A stretch of DNA of 64,000 nucleotides, taken from the NCBI RefSeq assembly GCF_009208735.1, contig NZ_WFLJ01000005.1:186001-250000 (forward strand), given 5' to 3'. The stretch is from Janthinobacterium rivuli. GTDB lineage: Bacteria > Pseudomonadota > Gammaproteobacteria > Burkholderiales > Burkholderiaceae_D. The notes under the pieces were generated by a model, which made no database searches, was not told the origin of the DNA, and was given only the letters and a program-made list of their open reading frames with translations. Shown one piece after another: positions 47,649 to 57,058 of this stretch (the stretch's first letter is position 1; each line of letters opens with the position of its first letter). The position numbers and the translations under genes were made by a program.

Positions 47649-48184
47649 GCATCATCATCGAGCATGGCCTGCCGCTGCAACATGTCGGCATGGGGCAACT
47701 CAGCGTGGGCTCGCATGGCGAGCAGTTGCAAGCCTTGCTCGGCTCCTGCATCGGCATCGGCTTCCTCTGGAAGAACGGTCCCTGCTGCGGCCTGGCCCAC
47801 TGCCTGCTGCCGGAAGCGCCCGACGCCGACAGCGCGCCTGGCATCCCGAATGCACGCTATGTGAGCCAGGCCGTGCCCTCGCTGCTGCGCCTGATGGGCG
47901 TGCGCCAGGCCGATTACCCCGACATCGACGTGGTGCTGGCGGGCGGCGCCAGCATGTTTGGCCCCCCGAATGGCCATGGGCGCCTGCAGGTGGGCCGGCA
48001 AAACGCGCAAGCGGCGCAAAAATACCTGGACCAGTGCGGCTTGCGCGTCAGCTTTTGCGCGCTGGGCGGCCGTCACGGGCGCCAGTTGCTGATCGATTGC
48101 GCCAAGCACAGCTATGTCGTCACCGATGTGGTGGCGCCACCCGATTTGATTCCACGCAAGGAAGGCCTCTATGGATATGCATGA
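47645..48184 (+). CDS. cheD: Chemoreceptor glutamine deamidase CheD
   Basis: A 179-residue protein. The catalytic Cys lies in LLGSCIGIG, the His in GLAHCLLP, and the family NARYVSQAV follows. CheD deamidates receptor glutamines to glutamates, which CheR can then methylate. It overlaps cheR by 4 bp and the CheW-repeat gene by 14 bp, so the three are tightly coupled. Confidence 0.92.
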   Translation: MSIIIEHGLPLQHVGMGQLSVGSHGEQLQALLGSCIGIGFLWKNGPCCGLAHCLLPEAPDADSAPGIPNARYVSQAVPSLLRLMGVRQADYPDIDVVLAGGASMFGPPNGHGRLQVGRQNAQAAQKYLDQCGLRVSFCALGGRHGRQLLIDCAKHSYVVTDVVAPPDLIPRKEGLYGYA

Positions 48185-49679
48185 AGAAGGCGCCAGCGAC
48201 ACGGCCACCGAACTGTTCGGCTCCTTCCACCTGGGCGACGATGAATTCGCCCTGCCCGCCAGTTGCATCCGCGAAGTCGTCAATTACCCCGCCAAAGTCA
48301 CCGCCCTGCCCCTGTCGCCCGCGTATCTGGAAGGCATGTTCACCTTGCGCGGCAGCGTCATTCCGGTGGTCAACCTCGGGCGGCTGTTCCGCGCCGATGC
48401 GCCGCGCGCCGTGGCCACGGACAAGATCGCCATCCTCGACTTCCAGCACGTGCTGATCGGCATCGTCTTCCAGGACACGGGCGAAATCCTGCGCGTGCCC
48501 GCCAGCGCCCGCAGCGCCCTGCAGTATGCGGCCGGCGACAGCCACGCCGTCATCGCCGGCACGATCCTGCTCGATGGCGGCGCGCGCCTGCTGCAGGTGC
48601 TCGACCCGCACGCCCTGCTGCGCATCGAAAACGTGCCCCACGTGCTGGCCCTGCGGGCGACGGGCGCCAAACTGAGCACGGCCCGCTACCATGCGCAAAG
48701 CGAACGCCGGCAGTGCGTCAGTTTCCATGCGGCCGGCGCCACGTTTGCCTTCGAAATGCTGGCCATTCAGGAAATCATCCGGGTGCCTGAACTGCACAGC
48801 TCCCTGCTGAATAGCGAACTGTGCCTGGGGCGCATGCATTTCCGCGGCAGCCAGGTGGCCGTCGTCGACTTCGGCGCCCTGCTGCAGGCGGCCAGGTCCG
48901 GCAAGCAGGCGACCGGCGAGCAGCGCGTCATCGTCGTGCGCCTCGATGACACGAGCGTGGGCTTCCTCGTCGACTCCGTCGACAGCATCGTGCATTTCTT
49001 TGGCGACGAAGTGTTGCCGATTCCCCTGCTGAGCAAGGCGCGCGCCGCCATGTTTGCCGGCTGCATCACGAAAGAAGGCCTGGGCGATATCATTTTCCTC
49101 GACCACAAGGGCATCCTGTCGCAGGCCGAGATCGTCGAGATGCGCGACGGCCACAAGCGCCTGTATCCGGCCGACACGGAAACGGCCAGTGCCGCCACGC
49201 GCCAGACGCAACGCCGCGTCTACATCACGTTTACGGTGGAAACCCGCTTCGCCGTGGAAATCGGGCAAGTACGCGAAATCATCGATTTCAGCGGCGCCAT
49301 CACCACGCCGCCGGGCATGCCGGCCTGCATGCGCGGCATGCTGAATTTACGCCAGCAAATGATCAGCATCATCGACTTGCGCCAGTTGTATGCGATGGAA
49401 CCCCTGGCGGACGCCAGCGCGGGCAAGATCCTGATCGTGGAACGGGGCGCCGAGCGCTACGGCTTCCTCGTCGACCATGTCGACAACATCATGACGATTT
49501 CCGACAGCCAGCGCTTTGCGGCGCCGCAAATCATCCGCACGGGAGCGCATGACGACTTGCGCAGCGAAATGGATGAAATGATCGATATCGGCACGGAGGC
49601 GCAGCGCCAGACCCTGTCCGTGTTCCAGTGCGATCATTTGCTGGAAAAGCTGGGGTCGGCGCTGCCGCAAGCGGCCTAG
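48171..49679 (+). CDS. Triple-CheW-domain coupling protein
   Basis: A 502-residue protein made of three CheW domains at about 14-150, 180-320 and 345-490. Each has a REV/QEI/REI segment (CIREVVNYP, IQEIIRVPEL, VREIIDFSG), a GMFTLRGSVIPVVNL-type core, and a later VDSVD or VDHVDNI. A single CheW domain links receptors to CheA; three in one chain could bridge several receptor or CheA units. There is no CheA domain. It starts inside cheD and ends 6 bp from the convergent acyl-CoA synthetase. Confidence 0.88.
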   Translation: MDMHEEGASDTATELFGSFHLGDDEFALPASCIREVVNYPAKVTALPLSPAYLEGMFTLRGSVIPVVNLGRLFRADAPRAVATDKIAILDFQHVLIGIVFQDTGEILRVPASARSALQYAAGDSHAVIAGTILLDGGARLLQVLDPHALLRIENVPHVLALRATGAKLSTARYHAQSERRQCVSFHAAGATFAFEMLAIQEIIRVPELHSSLLNSELCLGRMHFRGSQVAVVDFGALLQAARSGKQATGEQRVIVVRLDDTSVGFLVDSVDSIVHFFGDEVLPIPLLSKARAAMFAGCITKEGLGDIIFLDHKGILSQAEIVEMRDGHKRLYPADTETASAATRQTQRRVYITFTVETRFAVEIGQVREIIDFSGAITTPPGMPACMRGMLNLRQQMISIIDLRQLYAMEPLADASAGKILIVERGAERYGFLVDHVDNIMTISDSQRFAAPQIIRTGAHDDLRSEMDEMIDIGTEAQRQTLSVFQCDHLLEKLGSALPQAA

Positions 49680-49685
49680 GCTGGT

Positions 49686-51338
49686 CTACATGCCCGGCAG
49701 CTGGTGCCCCTTGAACTGCTCGCGCAGCTTGTTCTTCTGGATCTTGCCCGTCGCGCCCATGGGCAAGGCGTCGATGAACAGCACGTCGTCCGGCGTCCAC
49801 CACTTGGCGATCTTGCCCTCGAAGAACTGCAGCAAGGCGTCGCGCGTGACCGTCATGCCGGGACGCAACACCACGACGAGCACGGGCCGTTCATCCCATT
49901 TCGGGTGGAACACGCCGATACAGGCCGCCTGCAGCACGGCCGGGTGGGCCATGGCCAGGTTTTCCAGGTCGATGGTGCCGATCCACTCGCCGCCCGACTT
50001 GATCACATCCTTGCTGCGGTCCGTGATCTGCATGTAACCGTCGGCGTCGATGGTGGCCACGTCGCCCGTGGGGAACCAGCCATCCTGCAGCACCTCGCCG
50101 CCCTCGTTCTTGTAGTACGACGAGATGATCCACGGCCCTTTCACCAGCAGATGGCCGTAGGCGACGCCATCCCACGGCAATTCCTTGCCGTCGTCGTCGA
50201 CGATCTTCATGTCCACGCCGTAGATGGCATGGCCCTGCTTTTGCAGTATCTTGCGCTGCTCGTCCTTCGGCAAGTCCAGGTGCTTGGTTTGCAAGCCGCC
50301 GGCCGTGCCCAGCGGCGACATTTCCGTCATGCCCCAGGCGTGGATGACCTCGATGTCGAACTTGTCGATCAGGGTATCCATCATGGCGGGCGGGCACGCG
50401 GCGCCGCCGATCACCGTGCGGCGGAAGGTGGAAAACTGCAAGTTGTTCTGCAAGGCATGGTTCAGCAGGCCCAGCCAGACGGTGGGCACGCCGGCCGAGA
50501 ACGTCACTTTTTCCGCCTCGAACAGCTCGTACAGCGACTTGCCGTCCAGCGCCGCGCCGGGAAACACCATGCGCGCGCCGGACAGGGGCACGGAGTACGG
50601 CAAGCCCCAGGCGTTCACGTGGAACATGGGCACGACGGGCAGCACGGTGTCCGAAGCGCGCACGTTCAGGGCGCTGGGCATGGCCGACGCGTACGCGTGC
50701 AGCACGGTCGAGCGGTGCGAATACAGGGCGCCCTTCGGATTGCCCGTCGTGCCCGACGTATAGCACAGGGTGGCGGCCGCATTTTCATCGAACAGGGGCC
50801 AGGCGTAATCGTCGGAATGCGTGGCGATCAAGTCTTCATAGCACAGCAGGTCGGGGATGCTGCTGCTGGCGGGCATGCGCTCGCGGTCGCACATCAGGAC
50901 GAAATGGCGCACGAAGGTGCAGTCGGCGGCGATTTTCTCCACCACGGGCAGGAAAGTCAGATCGAACAGCAAGACCTGGTCTTCGGCATGGTTCGAGATG
51001 TAGGCGATCTGGTCGGGAAATAGGCGCGGATTGATGGTGTGCAGCACGGCGCCCGAGCCGGACACGGCGTAATATGCTTCCAGGTGGCGGTAGCCATTCC
51101 AGGCCAGGGTGGCGACCCGGTCGCCCATGCCCACGCCGAGGCCATGCAAGGCGTTCGCCAGGCGGCGCGCGCGCTGGTGGCAATCGCGGTAGGTGTAGCG
51201 GTGCATATCGCCTTCCACGCGCCGCGAAATGATTTCGCTGCCCCCATAATGACGCGCTGCAAACTCGATAATGCTGGAAATCAGCAGGGGCTGATTCATC
51301 ATCTGGCCCATCACTGGACTCAAGGGGAATGCCGACAT
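49686..51338 (-). CDS. Acyl-CoA synthetase (AMP-forming)
   Basis: A 550-residue ANL-superfamily ligase: P-loop-like YTSGTTGNPKGALYSH, adenine-binding AWGMTEMSPLG, GDVATIDADGY and hinge KDVIKSGGEWI, with a C-terminal catalytic Lys segment GKIQKNKLREQ. The pattern is that of medium/long-chain fatty acyl-CoA ligases (AlkK/FadD-like), which activate fatty acids for beta-oxidation. A TACGGTCGTGC element lies 61-71 bp upstream, shared with the thiolase and FadB-like genes. Confidence 0.9.
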   Translation of the reverse strand: MSAFPLSPVMGQMMNQPLLISSIIEFAARHYGGSEIISRRVEGDMHRYTYRDCHQRARRLANALHGLGVGMGDRVATLAWNGYRHLEAYYAVSGSGAVLHTINPRLFPDQIAYISNHAEDQVLLFDLTFLPVVEKIAADCTFVRHFVLMCDRERMPASSSIPDLLCYEDLIATHSDDYAWPLFDENAAATLCYTSGTTGNPKGALYSHRSTVLHAYASAMPSALNVRASDTVLPVVPMFHVNAWGLPYSVPLSGARMVFPGAALDGKSLYELFEAEKVTFSAGVPTVWLGLLNHALQNNLQFSTFRRTVIGGAACPPAMMDTLIDKFDIEVIHAWGMTEMSPLGTAGGLQTKHLDLPKDEQRKILQKQGHAIYGVDMKIVDDDGKELPWDGVAYGHLLVKGPWIISSYYKNEGGEVLQDGWFPTGDVATIDADGYMQITDRSKDVIKSGGEWIGTIDLENLAMAHPAVLQAACIGVFHPKWDERPVLVVVLRPGMTVTRDALLQFFEGKIAKWWTPDDVLFIDALPMGATGKIQKNKLREQFKGHQLPGM

Positions 51339-51398
51339 CGTGTCTCCTGGTTTGGATACTCGGTTATTGTTGGAATTGACAGACTTTCCTTAGTTTCG

Positions 51399-51409
51399 TA
51401 CGGTCGTGC
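51399..51409 (-). promoter_or_regulatory. TACG-NN-CGTKC element upstream of the acyl-CoA synthetase
   Basis: TACGGTCGTGC at 51399-51409, 61-71 bp upstream of the ATG. It shares GTACGGTCGT with the thiolase site. Confidence 0.45.
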
Positions 51410-51536
51410 GGAAATCGTCAACGGATTTCGATATTGCATTGCAGCATGGAATTTTTGATTCCGTTTTTTAAGCGCCCGGCGCCGCGCCACGCGCCTGGTC
51501 GCCGTGCGGTAAAATCGCCTTCCAGGCTGGCGCACC

Positions 51537-53030
51537 TTGCCGGTCCATTTTTTGAATGGAATTGCCATCACCGCTCATACCTTACCACTGGATAACGCCT
51601 TCGCGGCCTTGCCGCCCGCGTTCTATACGCGCTTGATGCCCACGCCCCTGCCCGCCCCGTATTTCGTGGCCGCCAGCGCGCAGGCAGCGAGCCTGGTCGG
51701 CCTCGATGCCGCGCGCCTGGCGCAAGCCGATTACGTCGAGCTGCTGAGCGGCAATACGGTTGCCGAGCGCTCCCTGCCCCTGTCGGCCGTGTATTCGGGC
51801 CACCAGTTCGGCGTCTGGGCCGGCCAGCTGGGCGATGGCCGCGCCATCTTGCTGGGCGATATCGCCACCGAACACGGTCCGATGGAGCTGCAGCTGAAAG
51901 GCGCCGGCGCCACGCCGTATTCGCGCATGGGCGACGGGCGCGCCGTGCTGCGCTCGTCCATCCGCGAATTCCTGTGCTCGGAAGCCATGGCGGCGCTGGG
52001 CATTCCCACCTCGCGCGCGCTGTCCATCATGGGTTCGCAGCAAGGCATCATGCGCGAAACGGTGGAAACGGCCGCCGTGGTGACGCGCATGGCACCCACT
52101 TTCGTGCGCTTCGGCTCGTTCGAACACTGGTTTTACCGCAAGAAGCCGGACGAGCTGAAAATCCTGGCCGATTACGTCATCGACGGCTTTTATCCCCATT
52201 TGCGCGCCGCATCCAATCCCTATCAAGCCTTGCTGGCCGAAGTGTGCGTGCGCACGGCGCACATGATTGCGCAGTGGCAAGCCGTGGGCTTCATGCATGG
52301 CGTGATGAACACGGACAATATGTCGATCCTGGGCCTGACGCTCGATTACGGCCCCTTCGGCTTCATGGAAGCGTTCGACGCCGAGCACATCTGCAACCAT
52401 ACGGACCAGCAGGGCCGCTATTCGTATTCCAACCAGCCCCAGGTGGGTCACTGGAACTGCTATGCGCTGGGCCAGGCCCTGCTGCCGCTGATCGGCGAAG
52501 TGGAACTGGCGCAGGCGGCGCTGGACAGCTACCAGCCCGCGTTTGCGGACAAGATGAATGCCTTGCTGCGCGCCAAGCTGGGCTTGCAAACGAGCGAGGA
52601 CGACGACACGGCGCTGTTCGACAGCATGTTTGCGCTGATGCAGGCCAATCACGTGGATTTCACCAACTTCTTCCGCGCGCTGGCGACCTTGCAGGTGGCT
52701 GCTCCCGAGCATGACACGGCGCTGCGCGACATGTTCATCGACCGCCCCGCCTTCGATACGTGGGCGGCACAATACCGCGCGCGCCTGCTGCAGGAGCACA
52801 GCGTCGATGCCGAGCGCCAGGCGGCGATGAACCGGGTCAATCCGAAATACGTGCTGCGCAACTACCTGGCGCAAGTAGCCATCGAAAAAGCCCAGCAGCA
52901 GGATTACACGGAAGTGGCGACATTGCTGGACGTTTTGCAAAAGCCATTTGACGAACAGCCCGAACACCAGCACTATGCGGCCCTGCCGCCCGACTGGGCC
53001 AGCCACCTTGAAGTCAGCTGCTCATCCTAA
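51537..53030 (+). CDS. selO: Protein adenylyltransferase SelO
   Basis: A 497-residue pseudokinase-fold enzyme (UPF0061/YdiU). [21 protein letters not shown] is shown here by its key parts, SGHQFG and GQLGDGRA; also [25 protein letters not shown] and a normal C-terminus. SelO transfers AMP to proteins and responds to oxidative stress. No ATG lies upstream of the conserved N-terminus in frame; TTG at 51537 or TTG at 51552 must serve, so the start is unsure. It is followed after 9 bp by msrB. Confidence 0.9.
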   Translation: MPVHFLNGIAITAHTLPLDNAFAALPPAFYTRLMPTPLPAPYFVAASAQAASLVGLDAARLAQADYVELLSGNTVAERSLPLSAVYSGHQFGVWAGQLGDGRAILLGDIATEHGPMELQLKGAGATPYSRMGDGRAVLRSSIREFLCSEAMAALGIPTSRALSIMGSQQGIMRETVETAAVVTRMAPTFVRFGSFEHWFYRKKPDELKILADYVIDGFYPHLRAASNPYQALLAEVCVRTAHMIAQWQAVGFMHGVMNTDNMSILGLTLDYGPFGFMEAFDAEHICNHTDQQGRYSYSNQPQVGHWNCYALGQALLPLIGEVELAQAALDSYQPAFADKMNALLRAKLGLQTSEDDDTALFDSMFALMQANHVDFTNFFRALATLQVAAPEHDTALRDMFIDRPAFDTWAAQYRARLLQEHSVDAERQAAMNRVNPKYVLRNYLAQVAIEKAQQQDYTEVATLLDVLQKPFDEQPEHQHYAALPPDWASHLEVSCSS

Positions 53031-53039
53031 GGAGTCATT

Positions 53040-53441
53040 ATGACCACCAATAAAGTCAAGAAAACCGACGCCGAATGGCGTGCCATGCTCGACTCGATGC
53101 AATACGAAGTCACGCGCCACGCGGCCACGGAACGGGCCTTCACGGGCAAGTTCTGGGACCACCATGAACACGGCGTCTACACCTGCGTCTGCTGCAACAC
53201 GCCACTATTTGCCTCGGACACGAAGTTCGATTCGGGCTGCGGCTGGCCCAGCTATTTCCAGGCGCTCGACCCGGCGAATGTCACGGAAATCGTCGACCGC
53301 AGCCACGGCATGGTGCGCACGGAAATCGTCTGCGCCGTCTGCGACGCCCATTTGGGCCACGTCTTCCCGGACGGCCCGCCGCCGACCGGCTTGCGCTATT
53401 GCATCAATTCGGCCTCGCTGCGCTTCGACCCGCAGCCGTGA
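53040..53441 (+). CDS. msrB: Peptide methionine-(R)-sulfoxide reductase MsrB
   Basis: A 133-residue reductase. Zinc-binding pairs CVCC and CAVC flank [11 protein letters not shown]; the catalytic Cys is in RYCINSASL. It reduces methionine-R-sulfoxide in proteins. AAGGAG precedes the ATG. The tight coupling to selO suggests a joint redox role. Confidence 0.94.
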   Translation: MTTNKVKKTDAEWRAMLDSMQYEVTRHAATERAFTGKFWDHHEHGVYTCVCCNTPLFASDTKFDSGCGWPSYFQALDPANVTEIVDRSHGMVRTEIVCAVCDAHLGHVFPDGPPPTGLRYCINSASLRFDPQP

Positions 53442-53516
53442 TGCTGGCAATGGCTTGGGACTTGCTCCTAAGCCATTCCTAAGATGATTTTAATAAGACC
53501 AGTGTAAAGTCTCGCC

Positions 53517-54146
53517 ATGAAATTTCTATTCGACCTCTTCCCCCTGATCGCCTTCTTCGCCGCCTTTAAACTGGGCGGCATGTATGAAGCGGCCACGCAC
53601 GATTTCGTGCAGCAATATTTGTCCGGCTTCGTGTCTGGCGGCCTGATCAAGGCCGACCAGGCGCCGTGGATACTCGCCACCCTCGTCGGCATCGTCGCCA
53701 CGGCTTGCCAGGTCAGCTATCTGCTGCTGCGCGGACGCAAGGTCGACGGCATGCTGTGGCTGTCGCTGTTCATCTTTGTCGTGTTCGGCGGCGCCAGCAT
53801 CTACCTGCATGACGATTTCTTCCTGAAATGGAAGCCGACCCTGATCTACTGGCTGTCCGGCCTGGCCCTGTTGATCGCCCATGTGGGATTCAAGAAAAAC
53901 CTGATCCGCAAGACCATGGAAGCGCAAGTGCAATTGCCGGACGCCGTCTGGAACCAGCTGCTGGCCGCGTGGATCATTTTCTTTGGCGCCATCGGCGCGC
54001 TGAACCTGTTCGTCGCCTTCGTGCTGTACAAGGGCGACATGGCAGCCTGGGTCAGTTTCAAGGCGTTTGGCGCGACGGGCATCTTCTTTGCCTTCATCGT
54101 GGCGCAAACCCTGTTCCTCGCCAAACATATCAAGGAAGACGCATGA
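53517..54146 (+). CDS. yciB: Septation protein A / YciB inner-membrane protein
   Basis: A 209-residue membrane protein with about five to six helices. MKFLFDLFPLIAFFAAFK and KPTLIYWLSGLALL are typical of the YciB/IspZ family, associated with cell envelope synthesis and septation. The stop overlaps the next start (ATGATGA). Confidence 0.92.
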   Translation: MKFLFDLFPLIAFFAAFKLGGMYEAATHDFVQQYLSGFVSGGLIKADQAPWILATLVGIVATACQVSYLLLRGRKVDGMLWLSLFIFVVFGGASIYLHDDFFLKWKPTLIYWLSGLALLIAHVGFKKNLIRKTMEAQVQLPDAVWNQLLAAWIIFFGAIGALNLFVAFVLYKGDMAAWVSFKAFGATGIFFAFIVAQTLFLAKHIKEDA

Positions 54147-54445
54147 TGAGCACCACCACCGAGAATACTTCGCCGGAAACGCGCATGCAGCGCATTCGTA
54201 CCCGCCTGGAAACAGCCCTTTCCCCTCTGGAATGCGTGCTGGAAGACGACTCGGCGCGCCACCGGGGCCATGCGGGCGCCGCCTCGGGCGGAGGCCATTA
54301 CAATCTGCGCATTATTTCTAGTCAATTTGAGGGGCTCAGACTCGTCATGCGCCATCGACTGGTGTATGATTCCGTGCACGATATGATGCATAATGAGATA
54401 CATGCATTGGCGATTGTGGCATTGGCGCCGTCCGAGGTAGCATAA
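54143..54445 (+). CDS. bolA: BolA-family protein
   Basis: A 100-residue protein. The KH-like core GGGHYNLRIISSQFEGL and the family HRLVYDSVHDMMHNEIHAL are present. BolA proteins pair with monothiol glutaredoxins in Fe-S or regulatory roles. AAGGAAG precedes the ATG. It lies in the conserved yciB-bolA-ppiC order. Confidence 0.9.
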   Translation: MMSTTTENTSPETRMQRIRTRLETALSPLECVLEDDSARHRGHAGAASGGGHYNLRIISSQFEGLRLVMRHRLVYDSVHDMMHNEIHALAIVALAPSEVA

Positions 54446-54530
54446 GGATGGCGTTTTTGGCGTACCCGAGCCATGTTATAGATTTCTTTCCATGCGTTTT
54501 TTACGAAACTTTCCCTAACAGGATTTAATA

Positions 54531-55310
54531 ATGACTTTTAAGCCAGCCCGCTTGCTGATCGCACTACTCGCCGTTGTCGCGGTACCTGTTTTTGCGCAAA
54601 ATGTTGCCGTTGTTAATGGCAAGCCTATCCCATCGTCGCGCGTTGATGCAGTCGTCAAGCAAGTCGTCGCCCAAGGCCAGCAACCGGATTCGCCGCAACT
54701 GCGCGAAATGATCAAGAAAGACTTGATCGGCCGTGAAGTGCTGATGCAAGAAGCGGAAAACAAAGGTTTCGGTAAAGATGCAGCCGTCAAGCAGCAAATC
54801 GAGAACGCACGCCAGGCCATCGTCATCAACGCCCTGGTCGGCGATTACCTGAAAAAGAACCCTGTCAACGACGCTGAAATCAAGGCGGAATACGACAAGT
54901 TCGTGGCCCAGACCGGCGACAAGGAATACCATGTGCGCCACATCCTGGTCGCCACCGAAGCGGAAGCGAAAGACATCATCGCCAAGCTGAAAGGCGGCGC
55001 CAAGTTCGAAGACCTGGCCAAGCAATCGAAAGATGCCGGCTCGGCCGACAACGGCGGCGACCTGGACTGGGCAGCACCATCGTCCTTCCCGAAAGTGTTC
55101 TCCGACGCCTTCGTGAAACTGCAAAAAGGCCAGGTCACCGACACCCCGGTGCAAACGCCTAACGGTTTCCACGTGATCAAGCTGGACGACACCCGCGCGG
55201 CAAAACTGCCAACCCTGGAAGAAGTCAAACCACAGATCGCCGAAGCGCTGCAGCAAAAGAAACTGCAAGCGTATCAGGAAGAAATGATCAAAAAAGCGAA
55301 AGTTCAGTAA
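54531..55310 (+). CDS. Periplasmic parvulin-type peptidyl-prolyl isomerase (copy 1)
   Basis: A 259-residue precursor with signal peptide ending FAQN. A SurA-N-like helical region is followed by a PpiC domain (YHVRHILVATEAEAKDIIAKL, shown by HILVATEAEAKD; GGDLDWAAPSSFPKVF; GFHVIKLDD). It catalyses prolyl isomerisation and probably aids outer-membrane protein folding. It has a near-identical tandem copy at 55416 (compare NVAVVNGKPIPSSRVD with NVATVNGKAIPSSRVD). Confidence 0.92.
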   Translation: MTFKPARLLIALLAVVAVPVFAQNVAVVNGKPIPSSRVDAVVKQVVAQGQQPDSPQLREMIKKDLIGREVLMQEAENKGFGKDAAVKQQIENARQAIVINALVGDYLKKNPVNDAEIKAEYDKFVAQTGDKEYHVRHILVATEAEAKDIIAKLKGGAKFEDLAKQSKDAGSADNGGDLDWAAPSSFPKVFSDAFVKLQKGQVTDTPVQTPNGFHVIKLDDTRAAKLPTLEEVKPQIAEALQQKKLQAYQEEMIKKAKVQ

Positions 55311-55322
55311 GAACTGACCTCC

Positions 55323-55344
55323 CCGGCGCCCTTTTCGGCGCCGG
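55323..55344 (+). terminator. Hairpin between the two isomerase genes
   Basis: CCGGCGCC (55323-55330), loop CTTTTC, GGCGCCGG (55337-55344), without a T-tract. It may attenuate rather than fully end transcription. Confidence 0.5.
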
Positions 55345-55415
55345 TCGTGTATTCTGCGCCTGAATGCGCACTGCACGGCAGACGCAAACTTTTTGTATAT
55401 CTATTAGGAATGAAC

Positions 55416-56192
55416 ATGATTTTGAAGCCAGCCCGCCTGATCTTAGCCCTGGTCGCCGTCGTCGCGATCCCTGCGTTCGCGCAAAACGTGGCCACCGTGA
55501 ATGGCAAGGCCATCCCATCGTCGCGTGTCGACCAGGTCGTCAAGCAAGTCGTCGCCCAAGGCAAGCAAGCCGATTCGCCGCAACTGCGCGAAGCCATCAA
55601 GAAAGACCTGATCGGCCGCGAAGTGCTGATCCAGGAAGCCGACAAGCAAGGCTACGGCACGCGTCCGGAAGTCAAGTCGCAGATCGACAATGCCCGTCAA
55701 AGCATCATCATCAACGCCCTGCTGGCCGACTACGTGAAGAAAAACCCTGTCAAGGACGCTGAAATCAAGGCCGAGTACGACAAGTTCAAGGCGCAAGCCG
55801 GCGACAAGGAATACCATGCACGCCACATCCTGGTGGCCACCGAAGCGGAAGCGAAAGACATCATCGCCAAGCTGAAAGGCGGCGCCAAGTTCGAAGAACT
55901 GGCAAAAGTATCGAAAGACGGTTCGGCAGCCAATGGCGGCGACCTGGACTGGGCTAGCCCTGCTTCCTACGTGAAGCCATTCTCCGACGCCATGGTGGCC
56001 CTGAAACCAGGCCAAGTCACGCAAACGCCAGTGCAATCGCAATTCGGCTTCCACGTGATCAAGCTGGAAGAAACCCGTCCGACGAAGTTGCCGGCACTGG
56101 AAGAAGTCAAGGGCCAGGTGGCCGAGTCGCTGCAACAGAAGAAACTCGCCGCCTACCGCGACGAACTGATGAAGAAAGCCAAAATCCAGTAA
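55416..56192 (+). CDS. Periplasmic parvulin-type peptidyl-prolyl isomerase (copy 2)
   Basis: A 258-residue precursor, paralogous to the gene at 54531 across the whole length. MILKPARLILALVAVVA is a signal peptide; the PpiC domain has ARHILVATEAEAKDI, GGDLDWASPASYVKPF and GFHVIKLEE. The ATG at 55416 matches the N-terminus of the paralogue and sits 6 bp from AGGA. The recent duplication is clear from shared strings. Confidence 0.92.
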   Translation: MILKPARLILALVAVVAIPAFAQNVATVNGKAIPSSRVDQVVKQVVAQGKQADSPQLREAIKKDLIGREVLIQEADKQGYGTRPEVKSQIDNARQSIIINALLADYVKKNPVKDAEIKAEYDKFKAQAGDKEYHARHILVATEAEAKDIIAKLKGGAKFEELAKVSKDGSAANGGDLDWASPASYVKPFSDAMVALKPGQVTQTPVQSQFGFHVIKLEETRPTKLPALEEVKGQVAESLQQKKLAAYRDELMKKAKIQ

Positions 56193-56224
56193 AAACGCCT
56201 GATCTAAGCTACTGCGCGTCGCGC

Positions 56225-56281
56225 TTTGCGGCCTGCGATGCTCACCGTACTATCCGTACGGTTGCGCGTCTCGGCCACAAA
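56225..56281. repeat. Nested inverted repeat in the intergenic region
   Basis: Outer arms TTTGCGGCC (56225-56233) and GGCCACAAA (56273-56281), one mismatch; inner arms ACCGTAC (56244-56250) and GTACGGT (56256-56262). This kind of element is dispersed in related genomes, from memory. A similar core occurs at 11998-12097. Confidence 0.55.
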
Positions 56282-56330
56282 TCGCTGCCGCTCGCTACGC
56301 TTCTATCAGCCGTTTGGATGGCTGGACAAG

Positions 56331-56354
56331 AGCGCTCTTCGGGGCGCTTTTTTT
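56331..56354 (+). terminator. Intrinsic terminator with UUCG loop
   Basis: AGCGCTC (56331-56337), tetraloop TTCG, GGGCGCT (56342-56348), then a T-run to 56354. It ends the isomerase transcript before the AlkD-like gene. Confidence 0.85.
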
Positions 56355-56377
56355 ACGCCTGCAAAAAGCGAGTTGCG

Positions 56378-57058
56378 ATGGATTTACATGCAGAACTGAA
56401 AGCCGCGCTGGAAGCGGTTGCCGACCCCAGCCGCGCGGCGCCCATGCAAGCCTATATGCGCGACCAGTTCGTGTTCCTGGGCGTGGCGGCGCCGCAGCGG
56501 CGGCTGGCCGCCAAGGCCTTGCTGGCGGGCTTGAAGGGCATCGGTGCCGATGCCCTGCTGGAACACGCGCAGCTGCTGTGGCAACAGCCGCAGCGCGAAT
56601 ACCAGCACGTGGCGCTCGATATGCTGGCCCTGCACCGGCGCCAGCTGGGTATCAAACACATCCCCGCCCTGCTGGCGCTGGCGCGCGAGCGGGCCTGGTG
56701 GGATAGCGTGGACGGCATGGCGGGCATCGTCGGCGAGGTGCTGAGGGCGGAACGGCAGCGCGGCGGCGACGGCCATGCGCACATGGATGACGCCCTGCGC
56801 CATGCGGACTTCTGGCTGCGCCGCATCGCCATGCTGCACCAGCTGGGCTGGCGCGCCGACACGGATGCCGCCTGGCTGTTCGACGCGGCCCTGGCGCTGG
56901 CCCATGAAGACGAATTTTTCATCCGCAAGGCCATCGGCTGGGCCTTGCGCGATTATGCGCGCCACGCGCCCGAGGCCGTGACGGCCTTTGCCAACGCGCA
57001 CCGCCAGCAACTCTCCACCCTCACCCGCCGCGAAGCGCTCAAGCACCAGCCACCTTGA
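56378..57058 (+). CDS. AlkD-like DNA-alkylation-repeat protein
   Basis: A 226-residue all-helical HEAT-like protein: MRDQFVFLGVAAPQRR, WWDSVDGMAGIVG, FWLRRIAMLHQLG and FFIRKAIGWALRDYA are the family marks. AlkD removes bulky or charged alkylated bases without base flipping. The family's Trp and Asp positions are kept in WWDSVD. The 3' end overlaps the convergent TetR gene by 20 bp. I chose the ATG at 56378 since an earlier one lies before the terminator. Confidence 0.85.
   Translation: MDLHAELKAALEAVADPSRAAPMQAYMRDQFVFLGVAAPQRRLAAKALLAGLKGIGADALLEHAQLLWQQPQREYQHVALDMLALHRRQLGIKHIPALLALARERAWWDSVDGMAGIVGEVLRAERQRGGDGHAHMDDALRHADFWLRRIAMLHQLGWRADTDAAWLFDAALALAHEDEFFIRKAIGWALRDYARHAPEAVTAFANAHRQQLSTLTRREALKHQPP

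Noticed and set aside
56193..56330. Structured RNA gene or tRNA between isomerase and AlkD-like genes
   Set aside because: The nested inverted repeat does not match tRNA features and looks like a dispersed intergenic element.
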